64,000 nt of DNA from Bacillota bacterium (GCA_029907475.1 JARYLU010000005.1:1-64000), one strand, 5' to 3'; shown: positions 23,368-32,492, numbered from the stretch's first letter. The notes: a model not told the origin generated them from the letters alone. Program-made: numbers and translations.

Positions 23368-23821
23368 CTCGCACGGCGATTTGAGCCGGGCCGAACAGGC
23401 GGTGGCGCAAATGGGAGCGGTTGACCTGCTGGTCCATGCCGGGGACTATTACCGCGATGCCCTTCACCTGGGAAAGTTGTTCGGATTCGAAGTAAGAGCG
23501 GTCGTGGGCAACTGCGACCGGAGCGCCCCGGGGCCCGCGGAAGAAATCCTGGAAATCCAGGGGCACCGCATCTACCTGACTCACGGCCACCTGTACGGCG
23601 TCAAGCACGGTTTGATGCGACTCTACTACCGCACCTGCGAAATCGGGGCCGAAATGGTCATTTTCGGGCACACCCATGTCGCTCAAAGCGAGGAGATCGA
23701 GGGGATTTATTTTCTTAACCCGGGGAGCGTCGCCTGGCCCCGGATCGGAGGGAAATCGACTTATGCAGTTTTAGAGTTCCGGGCTCCGGGCTATGCTGTC
23801 GAAATTTTTGAGCTGCCTTGA
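23345..23821 (+). CDS. YfcE/MJ0936-type metallophosphoesterase
   Basis: The 158-residue protein has calcineurin-like motifs in order: GILSDSHGD (3-11), HAGDYY (about 34), GNCD (about 55), LTHGHLYG (about 78) and FGHTHVA (about 104). It overlaps rdgB by 23 bp. Family members hydrolyse phosphodiesters with Mn2+; the physiological substrate is not known. Confidence 0.92.
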   Translation: MRIGILSDSHGDLSRAEQAVAQMGAVDLLVHAGDYYRDALHLGKLFGFEVRAVVGNCDRSAPGPAEEILEIQGHRIYLTHGHLYGVKHGLMRLYYRTCEIGAEMVIFGHTHVAQSEEIEGIYFLNPGSVAWPRIGGKSTYAVLEFRAPGYAVEIFELP

Positions 23822-24317
23822 AAATATGTCCCGGGCCGGAAACTCGTTCTTTTTGAAAAAACTGTTGACATCCACCCGGGGACCTGCTAACCTATTATTA
23901 AACTTCAAACTCGCCTATTAAAACAAAACCCTCTTATTTTTAAACGAAACTTCTTGATATGAGAAGCCGCCTACCTTCAACGATCTGTCCACTCAACAGA
24001 GAGAGATTTACCTACTGAAACACACTTGTACCTCAAGGCATAACTTTTTCGAGCAGCTTACGTTTATCCTCTGTCATTGCTTTAGATCTCCCTTTTATTT
24101 GGTTGTTTGATGGAAAGAGAAAGACAATCAATTATTATTTTTATTATTATTTTTAGCCTCTTATGACCCGAAGCCTGTCAAGCCGAGAGGAAGGAGGTGC
24201 TTTTACTTCAATTCAGGAAGGGAGGTGTGTTTGGAGTCACCATTTAAGTGAAAATTCAAGGGATAAAAAATTGAAACCATTTTTTGGGCGTTTTAATTAA
24301 GATGGAGGTGGTTTTTA
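23822..24317. other. Long AT-rich region upstream of the OFA carrier gene
   Basis: TTGACA (23865-23870), 17 bp, TAACCT (23888-23893) is a good promoter. It is followed by about 400 bp of untranslated DNA with T-rich tracts (around 24140-24165) and two purine-rich sites (AGGAAGGAGG near 24190, GGGAGGTG near 24222) that precede only tiny frames of up to 16 codons. A long leader may be regulatory, but no known riboswitch was recognised. Confidence 0.45.
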
Positions 24318-25556
24318 GTGAGTGATAGCCAGGCAAGGGGGTGGATTGTTACCTTTGCAGGGATGGGGGTTAACCTCTGCCTGGGGGTGCTTTACTCCTG
24401 GAGTGTCTTCAAGAAGGCCCTGACCGAGCAGCTCGGTTGGTCTCATACCGATGCCTCCTGGCCCTATACGGTGGCAATTATCATGTTTGCCTTAATTATG
24501 GTTCCTGCAGGCCGTTTGACAGATAAGTGGGGCCCCCGGATCGTGGCCACTTTAGGTGGGATTTTTGCCGGCGTCGGAATGATCCTCGCCAGTCTTACCC
24601 AGAGCTTATCAATGCTAATTGTCGCTTTTGGAATTCTGCTCGGAACAGGGATGGGTTTGGGTTATGCCGCTCCTACCCCGGCTGCTGTAAAGTGGTTTGG
24701 TCCCCACAAGCGGGGTTTGATTTCCGGTCTTGTGGTGGCCGGATTTGGTCTGGCTTCTGTTTACATTGCGCCCCTGACTAATTATTTATTGAAGTTTGGA
24801 ATCCAGCGAGCTTTCCTTGTTGAGGGGATAATTTTCCTGGTGGCGATCGTCCTTCTCTCCCAGTTCGTAATTTTCCCGCCAAAAGGTTACCAGCCGGCGC
24901 AACCCCCGGCTCCTCCTCAAGAAGAACAAAAACCGCGCCCTGCTGTAGTGAAGCACGAGTACGACTGGCCTGAAATGTTAAAGACCCCTGCCTTTTACCT
25001 GATCTGGTTCACCTACGTCCTGGGAGCTTCCGCGGGACTGATGATCATCGGTCACCTGGCCTCGATCGCAAAAACCCAGGCTGGAGTTGCTTATGGTTTT
25101 ATCCTTGTCGCCCTGCTGGCAGTCTTAAATGCCGGAGGCCGTGTGATTTCAGGCTGGTTAGGAGATTTCATCGGACGTACCAATACCTTGCTGCTCGTTC
25201 TTTTAATCCAGGCCCTGAACATGTTTTTCTTTATGAATTATACTACGATGTTAACCCTGACCATCGGCGCCCTTATTGCCGGTTACTGCTACGGCTCTCT
25301 CCTTTCTCTCTTTCCTTCAATTACTTATGAATACTACGGAACCAAACATGCCGGAGTTAACTACGGTTTTGTCTTTACGGCCTGGGGCGTGGGCGGTGTC
25401 GTGGGCCCGATCATTGCCGGAAAGGTAGTAGATTTGACGGGAGTCTACAACCAGGCTTACTTGATCGCTGCGGGGTTATGTTTGATCGGGGCTTTGCTGA
25501 CCCGGTTCACGCGGCCGCCGAAGGCTCCCGAGATTTCGTCGTCAGTTGGGGCATAA
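24318..25556 (+). CDS. OFA-family MFS transporter (oxalate/formate antiporter-like)
   Basis: The 412-residue protein has twelve membrane helices with the OFA hallmarks GMGVNLCLGVLYSWSVFKKA at helix 1, a MFS loop GRLTDKWGPR, GTGMGLGYAAPTPAAVKWF and a central hydrophilic, Pro-rich loop. GTG start behind GGAGGTGG. OFA members exchange oxalate and formate or move other monocarboxylates. It lies 450 bp from a flavoprotein/cytochrome reductase pair on the other strand and could supply that enzyme's substrate or export its product. The substrate is uncertain. Confidence 0.88.
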   Translation: MSDSQARGWIVTFAGMGVNLCLGVLYSWSVFKKALTEQLGWSHTDASWPYTVAIIMFALIMVPAGRLTDKWGPRIVATLGGIFAGVGMILASLTQSLSMLIVAFGILLGTGMGLGYAAPTPAAVKWFGPHKRGLISGLVVAGFGLASVYIAPLTNYLLKFGIQRAFLVEGIIFLVAIVLLSQFVIFPPKGYQPAQPPAPPQEEQKPRPAVVKHEYDWPEMLKTPAFYLIWFTYVLGASAGLMIIGHLASIAKTQAGVAYGFILVALLAVLNAGGRVISGWLGDFIGRTNTLLLVLLIQALNMFFFMNYTTMLTLTIGALIAGYCYGSLLSLFPSITYEYYGTKHAGVNYGFVFTAWGVGGVVGPIIAGKVVDLTGVYNQAYLIAAGLCLIGALLTRFTRPPKAPEISSSVGA

Positions 25557-25605
25557 AAAAACAGAAAAAAGCCCGGGCAAAAAGCTTTTGCTCACCATAC
25601 TGTTT

Positions 25606-25628
25606 CCCCCGCGCGGGGACTTTTTTTG
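25606..25628 (+). terminator. Terminator of the OFA carrier gene
   Basis: CCCCGCGCGGGG stem, then AC and seven T. Confidence 0.65.
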
Positions 25629-25670
25629 TTCCGATCCTCCTGCTTCCGGAAGCTCTTCAAGAAAAAAAAT

Positions 25671-25952
25671 TTACAGCCTCTGGCACCCGTCACAGTAATA
25701 AATACTTCCGCCCAGGTAAGTTTCTTTTTTGATCGTACCGCCGCATATGGGACAGGGCCTGCCTGCGGTATACTTGCTTAGTTTGGTTCTATATCCTCCG
25801 GGGCGGCCGTATAAATCTTTTTCTGTATCCCTGCCGCCCCGGCGCGTCATCTCCGCAAGAGTGGTTTTGATCGAGTTGTAAAGTATTTCCCTGTCAATAT
25901 CGCAAAGAGCATTGATTTTTTTCTTGGGATGAACTGCATCGAGGCCAGAAAA
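25671..25952 (-). pseudogene. C-terminal remnant of a MutM/Fpg-type DNA glycosylase
   Basis: Minus-strand reading gives GLDAVHPKKKINALCD, then EILYNSIKTTLAEM, GRPGGYRTKLSKYTAGRPC and a zinc finger CPICGGTIKKETYLGGSIYY with CDGC at the end. This is the helix-two-turn-helix and zinc-finger half of formamidopyrimidine glycosylases. The catalytic N-terminal half (starting P-E-L) is missing. The sequence ends about 25952, next to the terminator of the flavoprotein gene, so a deletion or rearrangement joined them. Confidence 0.8.
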
Positions 25953-25993
25953 TTAAAGGAAAACTGGAGCAGCGCCCGGATCCGCTGCTCCAG
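25950..25993 (-). terminator. Terminator of the flavoprotein gene
   Basis: CTGGAGCAGCG-GATCCGGG-CGCTGCTCCAG (11-bp perfect stem) followed by TTTTCCTTTAATTTT on the minus strand. Confidence 0.8.
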
Positions 25994-26013
25994 CATCACC
26001 CTAACAGACCGGT

Positions 26014-27540
26014 TCAGCTCCAGGCTTCCTCCTTGGCAGCCGCCTGGCCTGCGATGCGACCAAAGATAATGCAGTCCGCGACAGCACAGCCTCCCAGGCG
26101 TACCGCTCCGTGTGTGCCGCCCGTGACCTCCCCCGCAGCGTATAAACCTTTAATGGGTACATAGTCCTGATTGATGACCTGACCCTTGGTGTTGGTGTTT
26201 AAACCGCCCATGCAATGGTGAACCTTCGGCCAAAGCCTCGCAGCATAGAAGGGCGCTTCTCCCATCGGCTTAGCCCCCTTCAGAATCAGGCAATTGAAAT
26301 CGTCGTCTTTGCCCTTAGTGACCATGGAGTTCCATCGTTTGATCTCCTCCAGGAAGGGCTGCAAGGGGATGTTGTAAAATTTCGCTACTTCTTCCAGGGA
26401 CGCGAACTCTTTGATGGCACCGTTCTTCATCCCGCCTTCCAGGGCTTCGGGCACTACCCCGATTTTTACCGCGTATGAATCGCCCACGATAATCACAGGC
26501 TCGCCTATAACCATCATGGCGTCTGCTCTTACCTTGCGATCCCCAGTCTCGTTGACGAAACGTTTTCCGGTTTTGGGGTTAATCATTGGCGCATAACCGA
26601 CGAGCGGTTCGCAAAAATGCGGGACCCAGCCGAATCCTTTTTCATCGGGGCTAGTCCATGGACCGAGTTGGATCCAGTCCCTTTGAACGTCCATGGCTCC
26701 AATTTTGAGCGCCTCCCGCAACGCTTAGCCCGTAGCTCCGGGCTGGTTCGTGCTCTCGAACTCCTCGGTGAGGCGCGGGACGTGGACCGTTCGCATCTGG
26801 ATGTCCCTGGAGAAGCCGCCGGAGGCGAGCACAACTGCTTTCTTCGCCTTGATGAAGACAGGAGTGCCGCTGTTCTCATCCCCGAACTTGTAGCCATCGC
26901 CCACCTCGATACCAGCAACTCGTCCGTCCTCGTTCTCAATGAGACGAACTAGTTTTCTATTCGTCTCAACCTTTACCCCCTTCTCCTCGAGCTTGGCGAG
27001 CATCGGGGATACAATACCCGAGCCTGAGGCATTAGCTGTTCTGTGGGCCCTGGGTACCGCGTGACCGCCGTGGTACTGGACGCTTGCGAATTTGACGCCA
27101 AGATAGTTCATAGCCCACTCGAGGTTCTCGTTGGATTTTTCGGCAACAATGCGGGCTTTCTCTACGTGATTCAAGAATAGGCCTGCTTTCAGCATGTCCT
27201 GTAACATGACTTCGGGTGAGTCTTTGATGCCCGCCTCTGCCTGCATCTTGGTCCCAGCAGCGGAGAAGACCCCGCCGTTGATAATCGAGTTCCCTCCTGC
27301 AGTTGGCATTTTCTCGATCACCTTAACGGAAGCGCCAGCTTCAATTGCCTCAAGCGCAGCAGCTAGGCCCGCAAAGCCAGAGCCAACCACCACCACATCA
27401 GCCTCTTCGTTCCACTTGATGGACTCTGCAGACGGTGCTCCCCCGCAGCCCGAGAGCGTGGCCGCCCCGGCAACTGCAAGCCCTGTGGCGGCCAACCCTT
27501 TCACAAAATCCCGCCGTCCGATCTTCCTCTCCGTCACCAT
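26014..27540 (-). pseudogene. Tat-exported FAD reductase (fumarate reductase/flavocytochrome c type) with one in-frame stop
   Basis: ATG 27540 has AAAGGAGG nine bases upstream. A twin-arginine signal (GRRDFVKGLA) ends at a lipobox-like LSGC, then FAD-binding VVVGSGFAGLAAALEA (about residue 50) and GGNSIINGGVF. The second half has NPKTGKRFVNETGD, HHCMGGLNT and GGTHGAVRLGGCAVAD. At 26725-26727 a TAA replaces the expected Glu codon between QPGATG and ALREALKIGA; the frame is unchanged. If translated whole it would be a membrane-attached reductase of fumarate, urocanate or a similar unsaturated acid. It could be a pseudogene, two polypeptides or a sequencing error. Confidence 0.85.
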
Positions 27541-27584
27541 GTCCTCCAACCTCCTTTAAACTTTTTGTTGATAATCAGCGATGA

Positions 27585-28145
27585 TCAGCCTGTTGCAGGC
27601 TGAACCTTCCAGCCCTCGTCGAGCTTCTCGAACCAGTCGAAGTCGTGGCACTGGGCGCAGTAAACCTCGGACTGGCGGTGCATCTTGTGGCAGAGATGGC
27701 ACTTGAGGTCCGCGAGGTGAGAGTCGTGGGGGTTCGAGGAATCGAAGTTAGTGGCTGCGACCGCCCTCTCGAAGTCGTCCTCGTGGCACTTAAGGCACTC
27801 TTCCTGTGAAAAATCGCGCTCCTTAAGCGGGTTCTCGTAGTTCCCGGTCAGATAACTGAGCCCTTCTTTCAGCTTCTCTGAGGTGCCCTGGTGGTGGCAG
27901 TCGAGGCAGGCCGCATCTGCCTCGGCGTGCCTGGCCGCAAGAAGTGCGCCCTCCTCCCAGGACTGGTAGTAGGGCTTGATGATGTGGCAGCTTGCGCAAA
28001 AGCCGGGCTTTTTGCTTGCCTGCAGGAGGATTGCCCCGGCCCCGGCACCGGCAACCAGCAGGGCGGCGAGCACCACGAGCACGACCTTTGGCCTAAAGAG
28101 GCCTTTTTTCCGTACCTCGTTTGTTTGGGCATCACGAGCATCCAT
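27585..28145 (-). CDS. NapC/NirT-like membrane cytochrome c with five haem motifs
   Basis: The 186-residue protein has one N-terminal membrane helix (VVLVVLAALLVAGAGAGAIL) and five CxxCH sites: CASCH, CLDCH, CLKCH, CHLCH and CAQCH. NapC, NrfH and CymA have four, so this is one more than the classical type. Such proteins oxidise menaquinol and pass electrons to a periplasm-side reductase. The stop is about 40 bp before the flavoprotein start, so the two form an operon and probably one enzyme. Confidence 0.9.
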   Translation of the reverse strand: MDARDAQTNEVRKKGLFRPKVVLVVLAALLVAGAGAGAILLQASKKPGFCASCHIIKPYYQSWEEGALLAARHAEADAACLDCHHQGTSEKLKEGLSYLTGNYENPLKERDFSQEECLKCHEDDFERAVAATNFDSSNPHDSHLADLKCHLCHKMHRQSEVYCAQCHDFDWFEKLDEGWKVQPATG

Positions 28146-28414
28146 TTAATACTTAAGTCCCCCTTTGAAAATGCGGAGGTTTCCTTCGTGCCTCCCATTT
28201 TCAGCCGTCCTCGTTAAAAACTATTACTATCCGTCCTCGTCAAAAGCTTTTGTTAACTTTTTATTCACCGGCGAAAAAACTCCCTTTGTCTTGCAGAACA
28301 AATAAAAAAGTTGTATTTTGTTGTTAAGAACATTCGACAATATTCGCGCGGTTCTGCTCGTGCTCTTTTGATGGTAAGAGACCTGCCGCAAAAAAGTAAG
28401 GGGCTTTCGGTAGC
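28146..28414. promoter_or_regulatory. Divergent control region of the reductase operon and pucR-type gene
   Basis: CCGTCCTCGT occurs at 28205-28214 and again at 28231-28240, 26 bp apart, each followed by AAAA-type sequence. CAAAAGCTTTTG (about 28240-28251) is a perfect palindrome. AGAACAA and TTGTTGTT flank an AT-rich core near 28300-28335. These are candidate sites for the adjacent PucR-type activator. Confidence 0.45.
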
Positions 28415-29617
28415 ATGGCGAAAAAGAACTCCGAAAAAAGAATGAGGGACTTTCTCGTGGAATCAGTCCTGGAGGAAGGAGGGCTGGGAGAGGTTCTCGC
28501 CTACCTCCGCGAAGTTACCGGCAGACCTGTCACCATTGCTGACTACCGGGGAAGAGTTTACGCCCAAACCGAAATGATTGAGATTTCGTCGCCCGATGAA
28601 CGCTACCTCGCGCTCCCCCAAAGGGACGGTAAAAAACAGTTCTATAATCCTAAAACAAATAACTTGTACTACTGGGCGGGATACAGCGAAAAAGAAGCCT
28701 GCATAGTCATCGAAAACATTGAGCCAGGAACTCTCGAGACGCTGGAGAGCTACCTGGAAGAGACTTCCCTGGCCGTCAAAGTCTATTTCACCAAAGCGCA
28801 TACCGCGGAAAGCGTAGAAAATACTCTCACCCACAAGTTAATCGAAGACCTGCTGGTACGGAACATAAATATCAAAGAAATCATTAAACGCGCCAACCTC
28901 CCTTTAGACATCAGCGGCTTGTACTACGTTCCCATCATGGAGGTTGAGGAGGCTTCAGAAAGAGAGATGAGCATCCTCCACGCCCATACTAAAGAGTGGC
29001 TGCGCTTCAACAACCTGGATATCATCTGTACGATCTGGGACAAGAAATACCTCGTCTTCATTTGCCCGACCCACTACCACGGGAAAACCTTGGAAGTTGA
29101 CTTCGGCTGGGATAAGCACCTGGGCAACATTAAAAGGCACCAGAAAGACATCAAAGCCAAATTCAACATCTCCGTCTCCTTCGGAGTCGGCCGGAAATAC
29201 CCTCTTGCTGAACTGCACAAGAGCTACCAGGAGGCCCTGGTTGCGCTCAACCTCTCCAAACTTCTGGGCAAGACAAACTTTGTCGAACATTTTTTAGACC
29301 TCGGGGTGTTCACCCTGATCTGCCACCAGGATGTTAACCTTCTGGAGCGCTTTTGCGATCAATATCTCGGGAAACTCCTGGAATATGATAAACTACACAA
29401 CAATGAGCTCATGCCCAGCCTCCGTTTTTTCTTTGACGCTAACCTCGACGTAAAGGAAGCTGCGCGAAAGATGTACGTCCATATCAACACCTTGAGATAC
29501 CGCCTGAAGAAGATCGAAGAGTTGACGGGGATGAGATTGCAGCGAATTGAGGAGAGGGTAAATCTTTTCGTTGCCCTGAAGCTGTATGACCTCCTCGTCG
29601 CCAATGGCCTGCCCTGA
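28415..29617 (+). CDS. PucR/CdaR-type transcriptional regulator
   Basis: The 400-residue protein ends in a PucR-type helix-turn-helix domain (DVKEAARKMYVHINTLRYRL, about 348-367), preceded by a GGDEF-like CdaR middle domain (KFNISVSFGVGRKYPLAEL) and an N-terminal sensory part. Members control purine, sugar-acid and other organic-acid catabolism. It diverges from the cytochrome/flavoprotein operon and lies near the OFA carrier, so it probably senses the acid that the reductase uses. Confidence 0.85.
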   Translation: MAKKNSEKRMRDFLVESVLEEGGLGEVLAYLREVTGRPVTIADYRGRVYAQTEMIEISSPDERYLALPQRDGKKQFYNPKTNNLYYWAGYSEKEACIVIENIEPGTLETLESYLEETSLAVKVYFTKAHTAESVENTLTHKLIEDLLVRNINIKEIIKRANLPLDISGLYYVPIMEVEEASEREMSILHAHTKEWLRFNNLDIICTIWDKKYLVFICPTHYHGKTLEVDFGWDKHLGNIKRHQKDIKAKFNISVSFGVGRKYPLAELHKSYQEALVALNLSKLLGKTNFVEHFLDLGVFTLICHQDVNLLERFCDQYLGKLLEYDKLHNNELMPSLRFFFDANLDVKEAARKMYVHINTLRYRLKKIEELTGMRLQRIEERVNLFVALKLYDLLVANGLP

Positions 29618-29934
29618 AAAATATGATCCAGGTCATCCTTACGCTCGCTCCCGCTCTCTTACTTGACCCGCCCTAAAATCACCGCCGGCGTCAGCCGGTG
29701 GCCCTTCATTATTACCAGGCAAGCTTCCGCTTGCTCCGGTAGATGGCGGAAATTAGCGCTCGCTTTTTGTGCTACGGTTGAACTTACCCTAAGAATCGTT
29801 GCAATGGTGAGCCGACGCCTCTCGTCCTGAATATGTTCTTTGAACCGGTAAAGGGATAAAAAAGGGAGAAACTGGCCATACTTCAGGATGAAGCCTTTCC
29901 CTGTCAAGGGCGGCTTGAACCTGGAGGTGAGATG
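29618..29934 (-). pseudogene. Decayed mobile-element tail, copy A of a repeated remnant
   Basis: Minus-strand frame 29659-29907 (ending ACLVIMKGHRLTPAVILGRV) has no recognised start context. Its last third and 3' flank match a second locus at about 62697-62880: both read ACL(V/A)IM in the same frame and share the tail GGATCATATTTT. The two are diverged copies of the end of one element, probably a transposase C-terminus. Confidence 0.45.
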
Positions 29935-30072
29935 ATGGCAGCATCCAAAAAGGAGGAATTTTTTGTCATCCGGCGGATTCCGGAGCGCGGTGCGATCTTC
30001 GACCTTTTCCGGCAGGTAACCGAAAAAATCCTCAGCAGTCGGAGGACGACTGCCGCCTCAGAACCCCGCTGA
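29935..30072 (+). CDS. Small 45-residue protein upstream of the DUF421 gene
   Basis: ATG 29935 lies seven bases after GGAGG (ATG 29932 is also possible). The peptide starts MAASKKEEFFVIRRIPERGA and ends RRTTAASEPR; it is basic with one short amphipathic helix (FDLFRQVTEKIL). It ends 34 bp before the DUF421 gene in the same direction, which suggests joint transcription. No family is recognised. The good ribosome site is the main support. Confidence 0.45.
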   Translation: MAASKKEEFFVIRRIPERGAIFDLFRQVTEKILSSRRTTAASEPR

Positions 30073-30106
30073 AAAAACACGCATTTTTACGGAGGTGTGA
30101 GACGCT

Positions 30107-30853
30107 TTGCTCTTTCCCTTTTATTTCAAAATAATTCTCCAAACAGTACTTGCTTTTTTTGCGATTCTGGTTTTAACCCGGATTTTAGAAAAAGAACAGT
30201 TGAGCCAGTTGACTTTTTACGAGTACGTTACGGGGATTACGATCGGGTCCCTCGCCTCCGCCCTGGCTATTGATACCCTGATCAGCCCGTGGGCGGTCCT
30301 TGTTGCCCTCGTCACCTTTGCAGCTTTGACCTACCTGATGGGATACGTCGCTCTAAAAAGCCGGGTTGCACGGAAATTGCTGGAAGGAGAACCGACCATC
30401 GTTGTCCAGAATGGCAAAATCATGGAAAAGAACATGGGCCGCATTCGTTATAATATTGATGATCTGCTTGCCCAGCTGCGCGAGAAGGGCGTTTTTAATA
30501 TTTCTGACGTGGAGTATGCAATCCTGGAACCAAACGGCCATTTGAGCGTCCTGTTGAAATCCCACAAAAAACCGGTGACTAGGGAGGACCTGCAGGTTCC
30601 CGGCTCTTATGAAGGAATCAGCAGCGAACTGATTGTTGACGGTGAGGTAATTTACCAGAACCTCCAGCAAAACAACCTGGATGAGGCGTGGCTCATCAAC
30701 GAGTTGAAGAAGCAGGGGATTAACTCCCCGAAGCAGGTGATGCTTGCCAGTCTGGATACCCAGGGGAACCTTTATGTTGATAAAAAACGGGATGAGTTAA
30801 CTCACGACACCCAGGTGCAGGATGATCCTCGCCAGAAGAATCAGGCAGGTTAA
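30107..30853 (+). CDS. DUF421/YetF-family membrane protein
   Basis: The 248-residue protein starts at TTG behind GGAGGTGTGA. Three membrane helices (about 5-90) are followed by a cytoplasmic DUF421 domain with the hallmarks LTFYEYVTGITIGSLAS, GEPTIVVQNGKIMEKNM and a Y/F-x-DLL-x-QLRE segment, then a duplicated half (VDGEVIYQNLQ). YetF-type proteins are common in sporulating Firmicutes, where some relatives act in spores; the molecular role is unknown. Confidence 0.88.
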   Translation: MLFPFYFKIILQTVLAFFAILVLTRILEKEQLSQLTFYEYVTGITIGSLASALAIDTLISPWAVLVALVTFAALTYLMGYVALKSRVARKLLEGEPTIVVQNGKIMEKNMGRIRYNIDDLLAQLREKGVFNISDVEYAILEPNGHLSVLLKSHKKPVTREDLQVPGSYEGISSELIVDGEVIYQNLQQNNLDEAWLINELKKQGINSPKQVMLASLDTQGNLYVDKKRDELTHDTQVQDDPRQKNQAG

Positions 30854-31016
30854 AGATCACGGATGTAAAAAATCAAAAACTGCGCGAGCGTCCCGGACTT
30901 TAAGAAACGGACGCTTTTTTGTTCCCGGCCCTTTCCGTAACGGCAGAAGATCTACTATAATTAGACAGGGAACCCGGAATGGAAAGAATCCCCACCTTGA
31001 TGAAAGGAGACCTGGA

Positions 31017-32438
31017 ATGAGTGAAATTAAGTTTGGGACCGATGGCTGGCGCGCCGTAATTGCCGAGGATTTTACTTTTGCGAACGTGCGCCTGGTGGCC
31101 CAGGCGGTCGCCCGGTATGTGAAAGAGGCGGGGTTGGAGAAACGCGGGATTGTGATCGGCTACGATAACCGTTTTCTTTCAGAGCGCTTTGCTGCTGCCG
31201 TGGCGGAGGTCATGGCAGGAAATGAGATACCCTGCTGGCTTACTGTTGAAGCTACCCCGACGCCGGTCACGGCTTATGCCATTAAGGCGCTGGGCGCAGG
31301 GGGCGCGGTGATGATTACAGCCAGCCACAACCCCCCCGAATATAACGGGATCAAATTTATCCCGGAATATGCAGGCCCTGCGGTCCCCGAGATTACGGAG
31401 GCGATTGAGGGGAACATCCGGCTTTTGAAAAACAACGGGGCAGTGCAGGCTCTTCCCCTGACGGCTGCCCGGGAAAAGGGGCTCGTCCGGGAGCACGACG
31501 CGAAACCCGGGTATCTTGCCCACGTCCGGCAGTTGCTCGATTACAGGACTGTTTGCCGGGGGAACCTGAAGGTCGTGATTGACCCGATGTGGGGAGCGGG
31601 GATCGGCTATGTAGAAGAAATTTTGCGGGATGGCTGCAAGAACCTCGAAATCATCCACAACTACAGGGATGTTTTGTGCGGGGGATTTCTTCCCGAACCC
31701 ACTGCTGCCGTGCTTATCGACCTGAAACAAGCAGTTTTGGAGGAAAAGGCCGATTTGGGTCTCGCCCTGGATGGTGACGCCGATCGCTTTGGCGTAATCG
31801 ACCGGGATGGAAGCTATGTGACTCCAAACGAGGTATTGTATTTGCTTCTCCACTACCTCCTCGAGTACCGGCGCTGGCGCGGGGCGGTGGCCCGGACCGT
31901 CGCCACAACCCACATGCTGGATCGGATTGCTGAAGACTACGGGCTTCCGGTTGTCGAAACCCCGGTCGGGTTTAAGTACATCGGACAGTCGCTCTTACAC
32001 CACCACAGTATGTTAGGGGGGGAAGAAAGCGGGGGCCTGAGCATCCAGGGGCATATTCCGGAAAAGGACGGGATTCTCGCCCTTGCCTTGATTGTTGAGA
32101 TGGTTGCCGCAAGGGGTAAATCTTTAAGGGAGTACCAGGCCGAGGTCCATACAAAATTCGGTCGCCTTGTCAGCGCCCGGCTTGATGTGAAGTGTGATCC
32201 TGCGCAAAAGGAAGAGATCCTGGCCCGGCTTCGGGAGTGGTCTCCGGAGAACCTTGCCGGGCGGCAGGTAGCAGAGCGCAGTACCAGGGACGGCGCCAAG
32301 CTTCTCCTCGAGGACGGGAGCTGGGTACTGGTGCGGGCCTCGGGAACGGAACCGTTGTTCCGGATTTACACGGAGGCGCCTGATGAAGAAAAACTCCGCA
32401 GCCTCCAGGAAAGTGCGCGCCGAGTCCTAGGCCTCTAG
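31017..32438 (+). CDS. Phosphoglucomutase/phosphomannomutase-family enzyme
   Basis: ATG 31017 follows AAAGGAG by seven to eight bases. The 473-residue alpha-D-phosphohexomutase has all four domain landmarks: KFGTDGWRA (5-13), the phosphoserine loop TASHNPPEYNGIK (about 101), the metal loop DGDADRFGVID (about 248) and ESGG in LGGEESGGLS (about 335), with the phosphate-binding RASGTEPLFRIY (about 440). It interconverts hexose 1- and 6-phosphates; the sugar cannot be assigned. Confidence 0.92.
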   Translation: MSEIKFGTDGWRAVIAEDFTFANVRLVAQAVARYVKEAGLEKRGIVIGYDNRFLSERFAAAVAEVMAGNEIPCWLTVEATPTPVTAYAIKALGAGGAVMITASHNPPEYNGIKFIPEYAGPAVPEITEAIEGNIRLLKNNGAVQALPLTAAREKGLVREHDAKPGYLAHVRQLLDYRTVCRGNLKVVIDPMWGAGIGYVEEILRDGCKNLEIIHNYRDVLCGGFLPEPTAAVLIDLKQAVLEEKADLGLALDGDADRFGVIDRDGSYVTPNEVLYLLLHYLLEYRRWRGAVARTVATTHMLDRIAEDYGLPVVETPVGFKYIGQSLLHHHSMLGGEESGGLSIQGHIPEKDGILALALIVEMVAARGKSLREYQAEVHTKFGRLVSARLDVKCDPAQKEEILARLREWSPENLAGRQVAERSTRDGAKLLLEDGSWVLVRASGTEPLFRIYTEAPDEEKLRSLQESARRVLGL

Positions 32439-32492
32439 CCCGGGTATTCTCCTGGCAAGCTTGAAGAAAATTGGTTTTTGTTCACAGGTTTT

